5,964 bases of DNA from an uncultured bacterium (GTDB lineage: Bacteria > Actinomycetota > Actinomycetes > S36-B12), in NCBI GenBank assembly GCA_903940375.1, contig CAJAKT010000295.1, positions 1-5,964 on the forward strand. The letters are read 5' to 3'. Shown in pieces: positions 5,407 to 5,964 of this stretch. The notes under the pieces are model-generated. The model was not told where the DNA came from. It did no database searches and was given only the letters and a program-made list of their open reading frames with translations. The translations under genes were made by a program, and so were the position numbers. The stretch's first letter is position 1. Each line of letters begins with the position of its first letter.

Positions 5407-5964
5407 AACCTTCCGGAGCAGGCAAGCGTCGTCATCGTCGGCGGCGGCGTCATGGGCACCAGCGTCGCCTTCCACCTTGCGGAGGCAGGGGTGCGCGACG
5501 TGCTGCTGCTCGAGCAGGCGCAGCTTGGCAGCGGCTCGACCTGCAAGGCGGCCGGCGGTGTCCGCGCCCAGTTCTCCGATCCGGTCAACATCGCCCTCGG
5601 GTGGCGTGGCCTAGCGGCTTTCGAGGATTTCCCCACCCGACCCGGCCAGGAGATCGACCTCCACCAGCCCGGCTACCTGTTCCTGCTGACGACTCCCGGC
5701 GAACTCGACGTCTACACCGAGTCCGTTGCCCTGCAGAACGCGATGGGGGTGCCCAGCGTCATGCTCACCCCCGAGCAGGCAGCGGCACTCTCCCCCGCTG
5801 TCGTGACCGACGATGTCCTCGGCGCGGCCTTCCACGCGCGTGACGGCTACTGCAGCCCGGAGTCCGTTGTCCTCGGCTACGCAACCGGGGCGCGACGGCA
5901 CGGCGCTGCCATCCGCACCGGCGTCACCGTTACTGGCATCGAGCGCAGCGGCGACGACATCGTC
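5404..5964 (+). CDS. DAO-family FAD-dependent oxidoreductase (sarcosine/amine oxidase-like), 3'-truncated by window edge
   Basis: The first 187 codons are open to the right edge. The protein opens with a Rossmann FAD-binding motif, VVIVGGGVMGTSVAFHLAE (Gly13, Gly15, Gly18), ending the second strand with LLLE (Glu37) that binds the FAD ribose. GSGSTCKAAGGVRAQFSD follows at about 43-60. This is the usual signature of DAO-superfamily flavoenzymes close to sarcosine oxidase beta subunit and related secondary-amine or amino-acid oxidoreductases. The substrate-binding and C-terminal FAD parts are outside the window. GTG at 5404 is chosen because the Rossmann strand begins eight residues later and no in-frame start lies closer to it. 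The gene follows the hydrolase by ten bases, so it may share its transcript or have its own start point. Next to an AmaB-type dehydrogenase, an L-pipecolate-oxidase-like role (as AmaA in Pseudomonas) is plausible but only inferred. Confidence 0.85.
   Translation, partial: MNLPEQASVVIVGGGVMGTSVAFHLAEAGVRDVLLLEQAQLGSGSTCKAAGGVRAQFSDPVNIALGWRGLAAFEDFPTRPGQEIDLHQPGYLFLLTTPGELDVYTESVALQNAMGVPSVMLTPEQAAALSPAVVTDDVLGAAFHARDGYCSPESVVLGYATGARRHGAAIRTGVTVTGIERSGDDIV

Overview
The window is chromosomal DNA of a high-GC Gram-positive bacterium, most likely an actinomycete (Actinomycetota). Three things point there: GC-rich third codon positions throughout, a split (two-gene) lycopene-cyclase-type carotenoid cyclase, and a PknL/PknB-type serine/threonine kinase with extracellular PASTA repeats. 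Genus cannot be read from the sequence. Coding density is very high. No gap between genes exceeds about 81 bases, and I see no rRNA, tRNA, CRISPR array or insertion sequence.

Left part (1-524, minus strand): two small membrane proteins of the heterodimeric carotenoid cyclase family, CrtYc-like and then CrtYd-like. They overlap by four bases (ATGA), and the second runs off the left edge. They end a probable carotenoid operon that continues outside the window. A 46-base divergent gap separates them from a standalone NadR-like P-loop kinase gene (571-1092, plus strand), whose stop codon lies in a 9-bp tandem repeat.

Middle (1174-3081, plus): a complete transmembrane PASTA kinase. Its cytoplasmic catalytic domain most resembles the PknL branch. 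A linker, one membrane helix and four PASTA repeats follow.

Right part (3124-5964, plus): an ALDH7/antiquitin-type dehydrogenase (piperideine-6-carboxylate / alpha-aminoadipic semialdehyde dehydrogenase) is coupled by a TGATG overlap to an exported or membrane-anchored alpha/beta hydrolase. Eleven bases separate that from the 5' part of a DAO-family FAD oxidoreductase. The dehydrogenase and flavoenzyme together suggest lysine, pipecolate or other amine catabolism; the hydrolase does not obviously belong.

The main non-coding signals are -10-like hexamers placed 6-7 bases ahead of start codons that lack convincing Shine-Dalgarno sequences. They suggest leaderless transcripts for the kinase and possibly for the dehydrogenase and flavoenzyme. 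I found no convincing new system; the gene content is mostly recognisable.
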